Shown in pieces: positions 45,046-55,432 of a DNA stretch of 64,000 nt. Numbering within the stretch: the first letter of the stretch is position 1; each line of letters begins with the position of its first letter. The DNA comes from Pseudomonas psychrophila. Its GTDB lineage: Bacteria; Pseudomonadota; Gammaproteobacteria; Pseudomonadales; Pseudomonadaceae. The notes under the pieces were generated by a model. It was not told the DNA's origin and ran no database searches. It was given only the letters and a program-made list of their open reading frames with translations. Location: NCBI RefSeq assembly GCF_001043005.1, contig NZ_JYKZ01000001.1, positions 310,001 to 374,000 of the forward strand, read 5' to 3'. The position numbers and the translations under genes were made by a program.

Positions 45046-45732
45046 ATGAACTCGCTGAACAATCATTATCCATGCCTGGTACTACTTTGTAAGCGACCTG
45101 CGCTGGGCCACTCAAAACAGCGGCTGGCAGAGGGCGTTGGTAAGAAACGCGCCCTGGTTATCGCTCAGTTGCTTCTCGATTGCGCTGTAGAAGACCTTCT
45201 GGACTTTCCGGGTACTCGAGCTTTAGCTCCTGACCAAGCACAACACCAGCAATGGGGTCAGGCTCTGTGCGAGAGCGCACTCTGCATTCCACAGAGCGAG
45301 GGGAACCTCGGTGAACGCTTGAATGCATTGGATATGCAACTCCGTAACTTGGGTCACCAGTACCTTATTTACATAGGAAGCGACTGTCCATTGTTAGGCC
45401 CTGACGACTATCAACGTGTGAACGAGCAACTTCGGTACTCAGATACAGTGCTAACGATGGCGCAAGATGGTGGCGTTGTTCTTATGGCCTCTCGTAAGCC
45501 CTGGCCGACCTTGAGCGCTTTGCCTTGGAGCACTCAGCATCTCGGTCAAGCATTACTCGAATGTTGCCGGAGCTCGGGCCACTCGGTTTCACTGGCTGGT
45601 GAGTTATTCGACATCGACCTCCAAGAAGACCTAAAGCCCTTGCTAGAGGCACTGGCTGAGGATGCACGACCTGAGAGATTAAAACTGAAAAATGCGTTGG
45701 CAGGTTTGCTGGAAGTATCAGATGCAAAATAG
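45046..45732 (+). CDS. TIGR04282-family (DUF2064) glycosyltransferase-like protein
   Basis: A 228-residue protein of the nucleotide-diphospho-sugar transferase fold, DUF2064. The start LVLLCKRPALGHSKQRLAEG corresponds to the family motif F.K.P..G..KTRL, and IYIGSDCPLLGPDDYQ to GxDCPxL. NCBI names the family 'arsenosugar biosynthesis glycosyltransferase' because it is found beside ArsS. The catalytic activity of family members is not established to my knowledge. It lies 95 bases after nrsF and overlaps the next glycosyltransferase by 11 bases. Confidence 0.88.
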   Translation: MNSLNNHYPCLVLLCKRPALGHSKQRLAEGVGKKRALVIAQLLLDCAVEDLLDFPGTRALAPDQAQHQQWGQALCESALCIPQSEGNLGERLNALDMQLRNLGHQYLIYIGSDCPLLGPDDYQRVNEQLRYSDTVLTMAQDGGVVLMASRKPWPTLSALPWSTQHLGQALLECCRSSGHSVSLAGELFDIDLQEDLKPLLEALAEDARPERLKLKNALAGLLEVSDAK

Positions 45733-46423
45733 CGCCTCTGTCAGCATTATCGTGCCTTGCTGGAATGACGAAGCATCGCTGGAAAAGCTGCTCAATCATC
45801 TAAATCTAATAGCAAAAAATGAGCGCGAGTCACTACAACTGATAGTGGTTGATGCGGCCCAAAGCGAGAGTTGCCTAGAAATTTGTCAGCGTCATGGTTC
45901 GCTGTGGATACCTGCATCACCCTGCCGAGGTGAGCAGCTGCGGTTGGGGGCAAGCCACGCAGTTCATTCGATTCTCTGGTTTTTGCATGCTGACGCTCAT
46001 TTAACGTTTGACTGTCTACCTGCTATCCGTAGTGCAATCGACTCCGGTGCATCAGGAGGTTATTTTGCATTCAGATTCTCCAATGCCAATTGCTGGCAAA
46101 GCAGGTTGTTAGAAAAGCTGATCAACATGCGTACCCGCTTTGGGATTCCTTACGGCGACCAGGGATTATTTTTCCAGCACGATATCTATCTATCATCTGG
46201 ACAACATGATGCGTCACCGTTGTTCGAGGAGGTCGAACTTGTGAGGCGCGTCCGTGACCAAGGCCGATTCGTAGAGTTGGCTAAAGGTCTGGGGGTTGAT
46301 GCAAGACGCTGGCAGCGCGATGGCTGGTGGCATCGGTCGTTTCGTAATCGTTTGCTCGCGATAGCTTATTGGATGGGTGTCCCAGCGTCCCGATTAGCAG
46401 CTATTTATAGTTCGCGAAAATGA
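45722..46423 (+). CDS. TIGR04283-family GT2 glycosyltransferase
   Basis: A 233-residue GT-A-fold family 2 glycosyltransferase. SVSIIVPCWNDEASLEKLLN is the nucleotide-binding start, ILWFLHADAHLTF holds the DxD-like HADxxL metal site, and the acceptor region is PYGDQGLFFQHDIY and FEEVELVRRV. It is the second glycosyltransferase regularly associated with ArsS genes. It may attach the sugar part made by the radical-SAM enzyme to a lipid or glycerol acceptor; that is inference. I chose the ATG at 45722 because the product starts just before the conserved beta strand; it overlaps the previous stop. It ends the plus-strand arm. Confidence 0.88.
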   Translation: MQNSASVSIIVPCWNDEASLEKLLNHLNLIAKNERESLQLIVVDAAQSESCLEICQRHGSLWIPASPCRGEQLRLGASHAVHSILWFLHADAHLTFDCLPAIRSAIDSGASGGYFAFRFSNANCWQSRLLEKLINMRTRFGIPYGDQGLFFQHDIYLSSGQHDASPLFEEVELVRRVRDQGRFVELAKGLGVDARRWQRDGWWHRSFRNRLLAIAYWMGVPASRLAAIYSSRK

Positions 46424-46582
46424 TTACCCCTCCCAGCGTAACCTACCCACGCACTCCCGAAAATTCACTAATCATAGGCGACATATTACTAGCGCTTGCC
46501 CAGAACCTGGTGCGCAGTGTGGAGACCAATACGACTACATTCAGCCAGACCTCCTTTAAGACCTGACTCCTTAGGGCGCTAT

Positions 46583-47263
46583 TTACACATCAAGACTTTG
46601 TATTTCGTGGCAGGCACCTGCCAAGCCACCCAAGACTATGTGCGGCTTAATTCCCCATGGATCAAATTGCGCCGCTGAGTCACGATTAACCCAGGCACAT
46701 TTCAAGCCCGAAAACATCGCTCCCAAGACATCAAAGGTATTGCTTGAAACCAAGCAGATTTCTGCCGAGGGCAGCGCACACACGTCGACCAGATGGTCAT
46801 AAACTTCTGGCGCGGGTTTGAAGGAGCGCACCGACTCTACGCTTACGATCTCAGTAAAATACGCGAGAATATTTGCGTGCTGCAGCAGGCGCTCGACGGC
46901 TTGCTTGCTACCATTTGAAAATGCGTACAGATGCAAGCCACTGCCTACCATTTCCTCCAACGCGCTGCTTACATCATCGAATGCATCAAGCTCTGAGTAG
47001 GTGTTCATGAGCACCTGGATCTCAGCACTGTCCAGTTCAATCAACTGCTCGCGACAGGCGAAGATCAATGCTTCGCGAGTACAGACAGAGAAGTCGCAAT
47101 AATCACGCATTAAACCTCTGCGAAAGCTGTACTCCAACTGTTTCTGTCGCCAAGTCTTCGCCACATCTACCGCTTTCTCACCAACCACTTGTGTCAACTG
47201 GCCTAGTACAGCCTGAGTGTCGATTAACGTTCCGTAGATATCGAATGCAACTGCCTTGATCAT
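46583..47263 (-). CDS. (S)-2-haloacid dehalogenase, type II (HAD superfamily)
   Basis: A 226-residue enzyme that hydrolyses the carbon-halogen bond of short L-2-haloacids through an aspartyl ester. All residues known from L-DEX are present: Asp8 nucleophile and Thr12 (FDIYGTL), Arg39 (TWRQKQLEY), Ser116-Asn117 (AFSNGS), Lys149 (SFKPAPEVY), Tyr155, Ser173, Asn175 and Asp178 (SSNTFD). It is therefore likely to be a true dehalogenase rather than a generic HAD phosphatase. The operator GGACTGATCGG lies 31 bases upstream, the same motif that flanks the TetR and AhpD-like genes. Chloro-, bromo- or fluoroacetate are candidate substrates; specificity cannot be read. Confidence 0.9.
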   Translation of the reverse strand: MIKAVAFDIYGTLIDTQAVLGQLTQVVGEKAVDVAKTWRQKQLEYSFRRGLMRDYCDFSVCTREALIFACREQLIELDSAEIQVLMNTYSELDAFDDVSSALEEMVGSGLHLYAFSNGSKQAVERLLQHANILAYFTEIVSVESVRSFKPAPEVYDHLVDVCALPSAEICLVSSNTFDVLGAMFSGLKCAWVNRDSAAQFDPWGIKPHIVLGGLAGACHEIQSLDV

Positions 47264-47293
47264 CGTGGTAATCCGTCTTGAGTAAATTAAGAA

Positions 47294-47304
47294 CCGATCA
47301 GTCC
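47294..47304. promoter_or_regulatory. TetR operator motif upstream of the haloacid dehalogenase gene
   Basis: CCGATCAGTCC (GGACTGATCGG on the gene strand) ends 31 bases before the dehalogenase start. It is one of four copies in 860 bases. Confidence 0.7.
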
Positions 47305-47318
47305 ATAATTCGTTAAAT

Positions 47319-47903
47319 TTAAGCCCAGCGCGCCATTACCAGATCGATCACCATAAGCAACTCTTGATGCGAGAGCCCAGATTTGGTTTGGGTGCGCAGA
47401 CCATTCATTATGCAATGCATTAAGAGGGCAAGCTCTGCCGGCGTCTTATCAGCAGATATTTCACCGCTCTCTTGGGCTCGCTCAAACGCTAACTCGAACA
47501 CTCGACGGAATCGCTTGGAAGCCAGGATCACTAGGCGATGTATCGCCGGGTCGGAAGATGAAAATTCGTTGGCTACGTTTACGAGCATACAGCCACGGGG
47601 GCTGTCTCGCGAAGCATCCTCGAGCACGGACATCAGGCATTCTCGAATGAATTCGAGCGCGTACTCGGACTCATCAAGGCGCTCACGCATAAACCTTGCC
47701 CGTCCCTCGAAATATCGAGTGAATGCAGTCTCGAATAGACTCTGTTTGTTACCGAAGCTTTCATAAAGACTGCTTTTGGAAAGACCAGTAGCTTCAAGCA
47801 GATCCTGCAGGCTCGTGGCGTCATAGCCTCGACTCCAGAAAAGCTCCATGGCATTTTCCAGTACAAGTTCAGGGTCAAAGATTCTGGGGCGTCCGCGATT
47901 CAT
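47319..47903 (-). CDS. TetR-family regulator of the dehalogenase/AhpD regulon
   Basis: This 194-residue regulator starts MNRGRPRIFDPELVLENAME. Its HTH is in GYDATSLQDLLEATGLSKSS, followed by LYESFGNKQSLF. The C-terminal domain has RGCMLVNVANEF, the NemR/AcrR-like segment with a Cys that may sense electrophiles. A GGACTGATCGG motif lies 12 bases before its start, indicating autoregulation. Matching motifs precede the haloacid dehalogenase gene downstream and the divergent AhpD-like gene. The inducer could be a halogenated or electrophilic compound; that is inference. Confidence 0.88.
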   Translation of the reverse strand: MNRGRPRIFDPELVLENAMELFWSRGYDATSLQDLLEATGLSKSSLYESFGNKQSLFETAFTRYFEGRARFMRERLDESEYALEFIRECLMSVLEDASRDSPRGCMLVNVANEFSSSDPAIHRLVILASKRFRRVFELAFERAQESGEISADKTPAELALLMHCIMNGLRTQTKSGLSHQELLMVIDLVMARWA

Positions 47904-47914
47904 ACGGCCATTAT

Positions 47915-47925
47915 GGACTGATCGG
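47915..47925. promoter_or_regulatory. TetR operator motif at its own promoter
   Basis: GGACTGATCGG sits 12 bases upstream of the tetR start codon, in the position for autorepression. Confidence 0.75.
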
Positions 47926-48051
47926 ATTTTTTTTCAAAGCCCGACCGGGTAAGGCTGCTGACGACACAGAGCAGTCCATCCCTTTAGCCCCTGAAGCTGG
48001 TGCGAGCATCATTCCACACGATTGGCTTCTCGGGAGAAATTGACTTATGAA

Positions 48052-48151
48052 CCGATCAGTCCCAAAATAAAAAACGTCCCTCAGTAAATTTTTCCAGAGG
48101 TCTTTGGACACTCGGAGCCACAACCGAGCCACATTAAGGACTGATCAGTCC
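48052..48151. promoter_or_regulatory. Two TetR operator motifs upstream of the AhpD-like gene
   Basis: CCGATCAGTCC lies at 48052-48062. The perfect 14-bp palindrome GGACTGATCAGTCC lies at 48138-48151, ending 19 bases before the AhpD-like start. Confidence 0.8.
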
Positions 48152-48170
48152 GCAAACAGAGGAGCTCATA

Positions 48171-48743
48171 ATGCTCAGCGAATACAAAATTTCTCTCCCG
48201 TCGCTTACTCCTGAATCTACCGAAGGTCATGGCCGGGATGTACTGACTAAGGCAAAAGCACAGACAGGGTTTATCCCTAATATGTATGCACGCATGGCTA
48301 ATTCGCCAGGTTTGCTCGAAACCTACCTGCAAGGCTATGCGGCCTTCAGAAAAGAATCAGGGTTCTCCTTGGAGGAGCAAGAGGTCATCTTCTTGGTTAT
48401 CAGCCGCGAGAACGGATGTGAATACTGCATGGCTGCTCATAGCACCTTGGCAGACGTCATGTCAGGTGTGTCCCCAGAGGTGACGGACGCAATTCGCAAT
48501 GGCACACCAATCAGTGATTTCAAGCTTGCCGCTTTAGCCGAATTTACCAGCGTAATGTTCCAGACCCGTGGCCTACCAACTGAAGAGTCAGTTCAGTCGT
48601 TTTTGAAGGCCGAGTTCAGCGAGCGGCACATCCTCGAAATCGTTCTCGCGTTGGCTGTGAAGACCCTTAGTAATTACTCCAATCACCTCTTTCATACTCC
48701 CCTAGATGAAAAGTTTGCAGCCCGCGCTTGGACGCAGAACTGA
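48171..48743 (+). CDS. AhpD-like/carboxymuconolactone decarboxylase-family protein
   Basis: A 190-residue peroxidase-related protein with the redox motif ENGCEYCMAAHSTLAD, i.e. the CxxC...H of AhpD. The N-terminal part reads KAQTGFIPNMYARMANSPGL, typical of this family. Such proteins act as alkylhydroperoxide reductases or protein-disulfide partners and are commonly induced by electrophile-sensing TetR regulators. Two copies of the local TetR operator lie directly upstream, one overlapping the expected promoter. GGAG is 7 bases before the ATG. It is transcribed divergently from tetR. Confidence 0.9.
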   Translation: MLSEYKISLPSLTPESTEGHGRDVLTKAKAQTGFIPNMYARMANSPGLLETYLQGYAAFRKESGFSLEEQEVIFLVISRENGCEYCMAAHSTLADVMSGVSPEVTDAIRNGTPISDFKLAALAEFTSVMFQTRGLPTEESVQSFLKAEFSERHILEIVLALAVKTLSNYSNHLFHTPLDEKFAARAWTQN

Positions 48744-48895
48744 TTTCAACCTGTTATGCCAGTTGAGCGCTTCCAGGTTGCGTTTTAGCGCTCACTGGTT
48801 TGGTTGCGAGAAATGGGTGTTCGCGCAAGAAACATAGAACACAGGATTACTAAAATGCTGCCCAATTTTTTTAAATTATGAGAGATAGACCAAAG

Positions 48896-49663
48896 ATGAA
48901 AAGTATTCGATCTGTTTTTAATTTTCTAATGGTTGCATTGCTGGTCGCTTCGCCATTAGCATTCGCGAGCCAGAAAACAAAAGCTTCGGAAACAGATGTT
49001 AAAGTTATTTTTTTTGATGTAAATGAAACCCTTCTAGATCTTCATCCTCTACAAAAAACAGTCGGAGATGCGCTTGGCGGCAGGCCTGACTTGTTGAGCA
49101 TTTGGTTTTCGACGATGCTGTATTATTCATTAGTAGAGACATCAATTAATCAATACCATGACTTTGGCCAGATTGGTGCAGCAGCACTAATCATGGTTGC
49201 TCAATCGAACGGGTTGACTATTACTCAAGACCAGGCGAAGAAAGCTATCGCCCCCATCACTAGCCTTCCGGCGCATCCTGATGTTCGCACTGGATTAGAA
49301 ACGCTAAAGAACAAAGGCTACAAATTAGTGGCTTTGACAAACTCGTCACGCTCCACCGTAGAGAAACAACTGAAAAACGCAGGATTGTATGATTTGTTTG
49401 ACGAGTATTTGAGTGGTGAAGCTGTGCACAGCTATAAGCCAAATCTAAAGGTCTATGATTGGGCGATGCAAAAAATCGGAGTAAGCGGTATGGAATCCTT
49501 GTTAGTCGCTGCACATGGCTGGGATGTAGCGGGCGCTAAGGAGACAGGCATGAAAACAGCATTCGTAGCACGAGCTGGAAAGGCAATCTATCCATTAGCG
49601 AAATCACCTGATTACATAGTCAACGACTTGGTTGAACTCTCGAATTTACTACCGAAGCGTTAA
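48896..49663 (+). CDS. Exported haloacid-dehalogenase type II homologue
   Basis: This 255-residue HAD-superfamily protein has a clear Sec signal peptide (MKSIRSVFNFLMVALLVASP, cleavage after AFA near residue 24), so it acts in the periplasm. HAD motifs are Asp41 (FFDVNETLLDLH), LTNSSRS (Asn149/Ser150), Lys181 (SYKPNLKVYDW) and AAHGWDVAGA (His207, Trp209, Asp210). The Arg and the SSN residues of L-DEX are changed (Ala-His-Gly-Trp), so it may be a dehalogenase of the HxWD subgroup or have another substrate. Export is unusual for the family. I chose the ATG at 48896 because the earlier ATG (48878) lacks a ribosome site. Confidence 0.85.
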   Translation: MKSIRSVFNFLMVALLVASPLAFASQKTKASETDVKVIFFDVNETLLDLHPLQKTVGDALGGRPDLLSIWFSTMLYYSLVETSINQYHDFGQIGAAALIMVAQSNGLTITQDQAKKAIAPITSLPAHPDVRTGLETLKNKGYKLVALTNSSRSTVEKQLKNAGLYDLFDEYLSGEAVHSYKPNLKVYDWAMQKIGVSGMESLLVAAHGWDVAGAKETGMKTAFVARAGKAIYPLAKSPDYIVNDLVELSNLLPKR

Positions 49664-51019
<1,356 letters not shown>

Positions 51020-51139
51020 TTGAACAAGCTGGAGGCTGATTTCGCCTGTGACAATAATCGTTACAGGCTATTTAGACAGCCGCACCGGTAAACGTCGGAT
51101 GTTAAAATACTCTCTTTAGATCGAAGCGCAAGGACACTG

Positions 51140-52342
51140 ATGACCGACAATAGAACGCCTGCAGAAACCCCAAGAGCAGCTGCAATTTTAGCTCGCTTCA
51201 TGTCGTCGGAATCCGCTGGCGGTCTTGTGCTGATGGGCGCAGCACTCGCGGCACTGATTGTGGCCAATTCACCTCTCTCCCAAGGTTATTTTGCAGCCTT
51301 GCACAGTGTCTGGTTGGGTATGTCTATGGAGCATTGGGTCAACGATGGCCTGATGGCGATCTTCTTCCTGATGGTCGGACTCGAGATCAAAAGAGAGGTT
51401 CTGGCAGGCGGGCTCTCCACTTGGGGTCAGCGCGCGTTGCCTGGGTTTGGTGCTTTAGGCGGCATGGTTGTGCCTGCGCTGATCTACATCGCAATTAACT
51501 GGGGTAACTCTGAGACCTTGAAGGGGTGGGCTATCCCAGCCGCTACCGACATTGCATTCGCCCTTGGCGTCTTGTCGTTGCTGGGTAAGCGAGTCCCGAC
51601 TTCGTTGAAGGTTTTCCTCGCCGCTTTGGCAATCATCGACGACCTAGGTGCTGTGGTCATCATCGCCTTTTTCTACACGACCGGTCTTTCCATGCCGATG
51701 TTGCTGGCATCGCTTGCAACCCTGATCATTCTGATCGCAATGAATCGATTCGGCGTCAGAAGATTGTTCCCATATCTGCTGGTCGGTGGTGTGCTGTGGT
51801 TCTTCGTGCTGCAATCGGGAGTGCACGCCACCCTTGCGGGTGTCGCTGTGGCACTGTGCGTTCCAATGGGCAAGCCTGAAGAGGAAGCCCGGTCTCCACT
51901 GCTGTTCCTAGAAGAAAAGCTGCACATGTGGGTAGCGTTCGCTGTGGTGCCGATTTTTGGCTTCGCCAATGCGGGAGTTTCACTGGCCGGTATTTCCATG
52001 GAGAACCTAGTTGACCCAGTTCCGTTGGGTGTGGCGCTCGGCTTGTTGGTGGGCAAGCAGATTGGCATCTTCCTATTGGCTGCTCTGGCCATTCGTATGG
52101 GCTTGGCCAAACTGCCGGAAGGCAGCAATTGGGCACAGCTTTACGGCGTTGCGCTCTTGTGTGGCATCGGCTTCACCATGAGCCTGTTCATCGGGAACCT
52201 GGCGTTTGCAGGATCAGCTCACCTGATTGACGAAGTAAAAGTGGGTGTGTTGATTGGTTCGACCCTGGCTGCAATCGGTGGTGTCCTGATTTTGCGACGC
52301 AGTGCTGTTCCTGCCGCTGCGCCCGCCACGATTTCCAGTTAA
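51140..52342 (+). CDS. nhaA: Na+/H+ antiporter NhaA
   Basis: A 400-residue, 12-helix antiporter that exchanges cytoplasmic Na+ for periplasmic H+. The paired aspartates that bind the ions are in [11 protein letters not shown]. The unwound-helix segments [20 protein letters not shown] and [19 protein letters not shown] are intact. Pseudomonads have core nhaA copies; this is an accessory one. NhaA genes are among those reported in fluoride-riboswitch operons, where Na+/H+ exchange would counter acid or ion stress caused by HF entry. Here no riboswitch precedes it, but the ppa relic just upstream suggests a former link. Confidence 0.95.
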   Translation: MTDNRTPAETPRAAAILARFMSSESAGGLVLMGAALAALIVANSPLSQGYFAALHSVWLGMSMEHWVNDGLMAIFFLMVGLEIKREVLAGGLSTWGQRALPGFGALGGMVVPALIYIAINWGNSETLKGWAIPAATDIAFALGVLSLLGKRVPTSLKVFLAALAIIDDLGAVVIIAFFYTTGLSMPMLLASLATLIILIAMNRFGVRRLFPYLLVGGVLWFFVLQSGVHATLAGVAVALCVPMGKPEEEARSPLLFLEEKLHMWVAFAVVPIFGFANAGVSLAGISMENLVDPVPLGVALGLLVGKQIGIFLLAALAIRMGLAKLPEGSNWAQLYGVALLCGIGFTMSLFIGNLAFAGSAHLIDEVKVGVLIGSTLAAIGGVLILRRSAVPAAAPATISS

Positions 52343-52354
52343 GCGTAAGCAAGA

Positions 52355-52393
52355 CGGCCACAGAATTTCTCCCTGATCGAAATCCTGTGGCCG
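52355..52393. terminator. Bidirectional terminator between nhaA and the Nudix gene
   Basis: CGGCCACAG at 52355-52363 pairs with CTGTGGCCG at 52385-52393, extended by an inner ATTTC/GAAAT stem, between convergent stops. Confidence 0.75.
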
Positions 52394-52454
52394 TAACATC
52401 GATTGGCGAAGTTTGGTCATCGCGCTTTACACCAAAAGCTACCGAGGCGTCCTC

Positions 52455-52988
52455 TTAACCGCGAATCGTCACCAACAAGTCGGATGCGACTTTTTTCAGC
52501 ATGAAAGTTTCGCGCTGAATTGACTGCCCCATCGATGACTCCTGACGCTGCATCACGGCTTCATTGTGCGTTATGGCCTCATGCAGGTTGATCCAGACAG
52601 GCCGCATTCCATTAGCGATTTCGTGGCTTTCCATCCTGACCGGCTCTAGCTGAGTCGCTACTTCGCATAGATAAAAATGCGACGTCATGTGCATTAGGTC
52701 ATATTGTGGCTTCCAATAAGGCCGGTATTCCTCGATATAACCGTAGTGCTGGAGTACCTGAATCTCACGGGCACCAGTCTCTTCCTCAAGCTCACGCTTC
52801 AGGCCTGTGACAATGTCCTCGTCACCATCAAGGCCGCCTCCAGGAAAGCTGAAGTCGTTATAGCGCTCGGTGAACAGCAACAGGATCTGTTCGTCCCGCA
52901 ACACGATGCCGCGTGCGGCATGACGGCGGAACACCCTGCCTTGTTTGGATTTCAGCTCTGGGTGAATAATTTCGGTTATGAGTTGCAT
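52455..52988 (-). CDS. Nudix hydrolase
   Basis: A 177-residue pyrophosphohydrolase. The Nudix box GGLDGDEDIVTGLKRELEEE, then TGA, fits Gx5Ex7REUxEExGU exactly, so the Mg2+-binding Glu residues are present. The family hydrolyses nucleoside diphosphates linked to another group (X). The substrate is not predictable from sequence. It faces nhaA across a shared terminator and lies 93 bases from the Usp gene on the same strand. Confidence 0.92.
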   Translation of the reverse strand: MQLITEIIHPELKSKQGRVFRRHAARGIVLRDEQILLLFTERYNDFSFPGGGLDGDEDIVTGLKRELEEETGAREIQVLQHYGYIEEYRPYWKPQYDLMHMTSHFYLCEVATQLEPVRMESHEIANGMRPVWINLHEAITHNEAVMQRQESSMGQSIQRETFMLKKVASDLLVTIRG

Positions 52989-53081
52989 GAGGTCTCAGCC
53001 AGGACTTTTTCAGGTAATCATCATTTAAGATGGGCACAGTATTTCTGGAGTCCTGGAAATGCTGTGCCCGCAAGCGACACT

Positions 53082-53933
53082 TCAGCGAAGCAGCAACACA
53101 GGCATGGTGGCTGTTCGAAGCATTGTCGTAGTCGTGCTGCCTACCAGAAACTGTCGGATGCGTGATTGCCCATAAGCGCCCATGACGAGAAGAACAATTG
53201 CGTGCTCTGCCTGATAAGCGTGAAGTGCCATCTCCACCTCTCCTTGGCGGATCTCTGCATGGACTACAAAGCCTGAAGTTAGAAGCATGCTTCTGGCTTT
53301 ATCGAGCGCCTCTCGATTATCTCCTGAGTCTGTTCCAACCATAACCAGGTGAATGGGTAACCCTTCGCAAAGCTGGCTGGCTGCAAGCATCTCAACGGTT
53401 TTGTACGCTGTTGGGCTGCCGTCAAATGCGAGCATTACTTTTTCCGGCTTTTTATAGCTGCTGGCTGTGACCAAAATTGGACGGTGAATTGTGCGTACGA
53501 CAGCTTCAATCTGGCTGCCGAGGCTTTGAGCACCGCGTGTGCTGTCTTCACCCAATCGTCCAATGACCAACAGTCGAATCTCTTTCTCAAGCTCGCTCAG
53601 GCTTTCTACCAGATGGCCATGGCGTTGCTTCATTTCAGGAAAAGCTGCACCGGCGATGACCGTCCGCTCCCTTGCCTTCTCGAGCGTGTGCTGTCCTTGT
53701 TCCAAAGCAAGCCTGGCGCGCTGAGCATCCAACGTAGCCAGCTCTTCGAGCAGATGCTCTCGGCTCCCGAGGCCAATATTGCCGCTGAGATCTGCTGCAG
53801 CCGGGTATTTCTCTTCATCCAATACATGCAGCAAGGTAAGAGGCGCATCCAACTCTTGCGTCGCCCATGCTGCGTAGTCGCAGACCGCCAGTGAGGACTG
53901 TGAGTTATCAATGCATGCCATTACGTGGGTCAT
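53082..53933 (-). CDS. Tandem-domain universal stress protein
   Basis: This 283-residue cytoplasmic protein has two UspA-fold domains (about 1-145 and 150-283). The second has the ATP-binding pattern LLVMGAYGQSRIRQFLVGST (GxxGx9GS type) and AFDGSPTAYKTVEMLA. The first domain's equivalent loop (VIGRLGEDSTRGAQSLGSQ) is less typical. UspE-type tandem proteins help survival under stress and often sit next to SulP transporters, as here: it starts 11 bases after the SulP stop, so the two form one operon. Confidence 0.92.
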   Translation of the reverse strand: MTHVMACIDNSQSSLAVCDYAAWATQELDAPLTLLHVLDEEKYPAAADLSGNIGLGSREHLLEELATLDAQRARLALEQGQHTLEKARERTVIAGAAFPEMKQRHGHLVESLSELEKEIRLLVIGRLGEDSTRGAQSLGSQIEAVVRTIHRPILVTASSYKKPEKVMLAFDGSPTAYKTVEMLAASQLCEGLPIHLVMVGTDSGDNREALDKARSMLLTSGFVVHAEIRQGEVEMALHAYQAEHAIVLLVMGAYGQSRIRQFLVGSTTTTMLRTATMPVLLLR

Positions 53934-53944
53934 TGTTGATCTCC

Positions 53945-55432
53945 TTAGTGGCTCATGAGCTTGTCGATGGCGTCAGGTTTGTCATGCACGCCAAATCGGT
54001 CAACGATAGTAGCGCTGGCTTCATTCAGCCCCAGCACCTCAACCTCTGCACCCTCTCGACGGAATTTAATGACTACCTTGTCCAGTGCAGCAACGGCGGT
54101 GATATCCCAGAAATGCGCTTGGGTCAGGTCGATGGTGACTTTCTTGACCGCTTCTTTGAAGTCGAAAACATTGGTGAACTTGTCGGCGGAGCTGAAGAAC
54201 ACCTGGCCCACAACGCGGTAAGTACGATGAGATTCAGCCTCTTCAAGACTGCTCTTGATATCGAGATAGTGTCCAACCTTGTTAGCAAAGAACAGTGATG
54301 CCAGCAGCACACCTACCAGTACGCCATAGGCCAAGTTGTGCGTTGCCACGACGACTACAACAGTCGCGACCATGACAAGGTTGGTCGACAGCGGGTGCTC
54401 TTTCAGATTACGCAGCGAATCCCAACTGAAGGTGCCGATGGACACCATGATCATCACGGCAACCAACGCCGCCATCGGGATCTTGGAGAGCCATTCGCCA
54501 AGAAATACCACCATCAGCAGCAGGAAAACGCCGGCACACAATGTCGAGAGACGGGTGCGGCCACCAGATTTCACGTTGATGATCGACTGGCCGATCATGG
54601 CGCAACCGGCCATGCCGCCAAGCATACCGGCAGCGATGTTGGCCACGCCCTGGCCTTTGCACTCGCGGTTTTTGTTGCTGGTGGTATCGGTCAGATCGTC
54701 GACGATGGTCGCGGTCATCATTGATTCGAGTAGACCCACTACTGCCAACGCAGCCGAGTACGGGAAAATGATGCGCAGGGTTTCAAAGTTCAGCGGCACT
54801 TCGGGCCAAAGGAAAATCGGCAACGTATCCGGCAGTTGGCCCATGTCACCGACGGTGCGGATATCCAAACCGAGGTAAATGCCGACGGCAGTCAGCGTCA
54901 GGATGCACACCAACGGTGACGGAATCAGCTTGCCGATCTTCGGTACGTATGGAAACAGGTAGATGATCCCGAGGCCCGCTGCCGTCATGGCGTAGACGTG
55001 CCAGGTGACATTCGTAAGTTCCGGCAACTGCGCCATGAAAATCAGGATCGCCAATGCGTTTACGAAACCGGTGACTACCGACCGTGAAACGAACCGCATC
55101 AACGAGCCAAGCTTCAGGTAGCCGGCAAGGATTTGAAGTACGCCACATAGAAGGGTCGCGGCCAGCAGATACTGAAGTCCGTGCTCTTTAACCAGCGTAA
55201 CCATGAGCAGTGCCATGGCGCCGGTAGCCGCCGAGATCATTCCGGGGCGCCCGCCGACAAAGGCGATGACAGCACAGATACAGAAGGAGGCGTAGAGACC
55301 GACTTTGGGGTCAACACCGGCGATGATGGAAAAGGCGATTGCTTCAGGGACAAGCGCGAGTGCGACCACTAACCCCGCGAGCACGTCGCCACGGACGTTG
55401 GAAAACCACGTTTGTCTAAATTTTTGCAGCAT
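53945..55432 (-). CDS. SulP-family anion transporter with C-terminal STAS domain
   Basis: A 495-residue permease with about 10-12 hydrophobic helices (SulP signature [20 protein letters not shown]) and a C-terminal STAS domain (about 400-495, [20 protein letters not shown]). SulP proteins move sulfate, bicarbonate, chloride or related anions by Na+ or H+ symport or exchange. This short STAS type, with [18 protein letters not shown], resembles the bicarbonate/chloride-like pseudomonad group, but the anion is not certain. I chose the ATG at 55432; an open frame reaches 55558 without conservation. It is in an operon with the tandem Usp gene. Confidence 0.9.
   Translation of the reverse strand: MLQKFRQTWFSNVRGDVLAGLVVALALVPEAIAFSIIAGVDPKVGLYASFCICAVIAFVGGRPGMISAATGAMALLMVTLVKEHGLQYLLAATLLCGVLQILAGYLKLGSLMRFVSRSVVTGFVNALAILIFMAQLPELTNVTWHVYAMTAAGLGIIYLFPYVPKIGKLIPSPLVCILTLTAVGIYLGLDIRTVGDMGQLPDTLPIFLWPEVPLNFETLRIIFPYSAALAVVGLLESMMTATIVDDLTDTTSNKNRECKGQGVANIAAGMLGGMAGCAMIGQSIINVKSGGRTRLSTLCAGVFLLLMVVFLGEWLSKIPMAALVAVMIMVSIGTFSWDSLRNLKEHPLSTNLVMVATVVVVVATHNLAYGVLVGVLLASLFFANKVGHYLDIKSSLEEAESHRTYRVVGQVFFSSADKFTNVFDFKEAVKKVTIDLTQAHFWDITAVAALDKVVIKFRREGAEVEVLGLNEASATIVDRFGVHDKPDAIDKLMSH

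Noticed and set aside
51020..51139. Possible second fluoride riboswitch before nhaA
   Set aside because: No GATGGCAT-type aptamer core or TGATG segment is present in the 120 bases upstream.
53867..54878. Overlapping plus-strand frames of 143-180 codons
   Set aside because: They are antisense to the SulP transporter, whose protein motifs are unambiguous.
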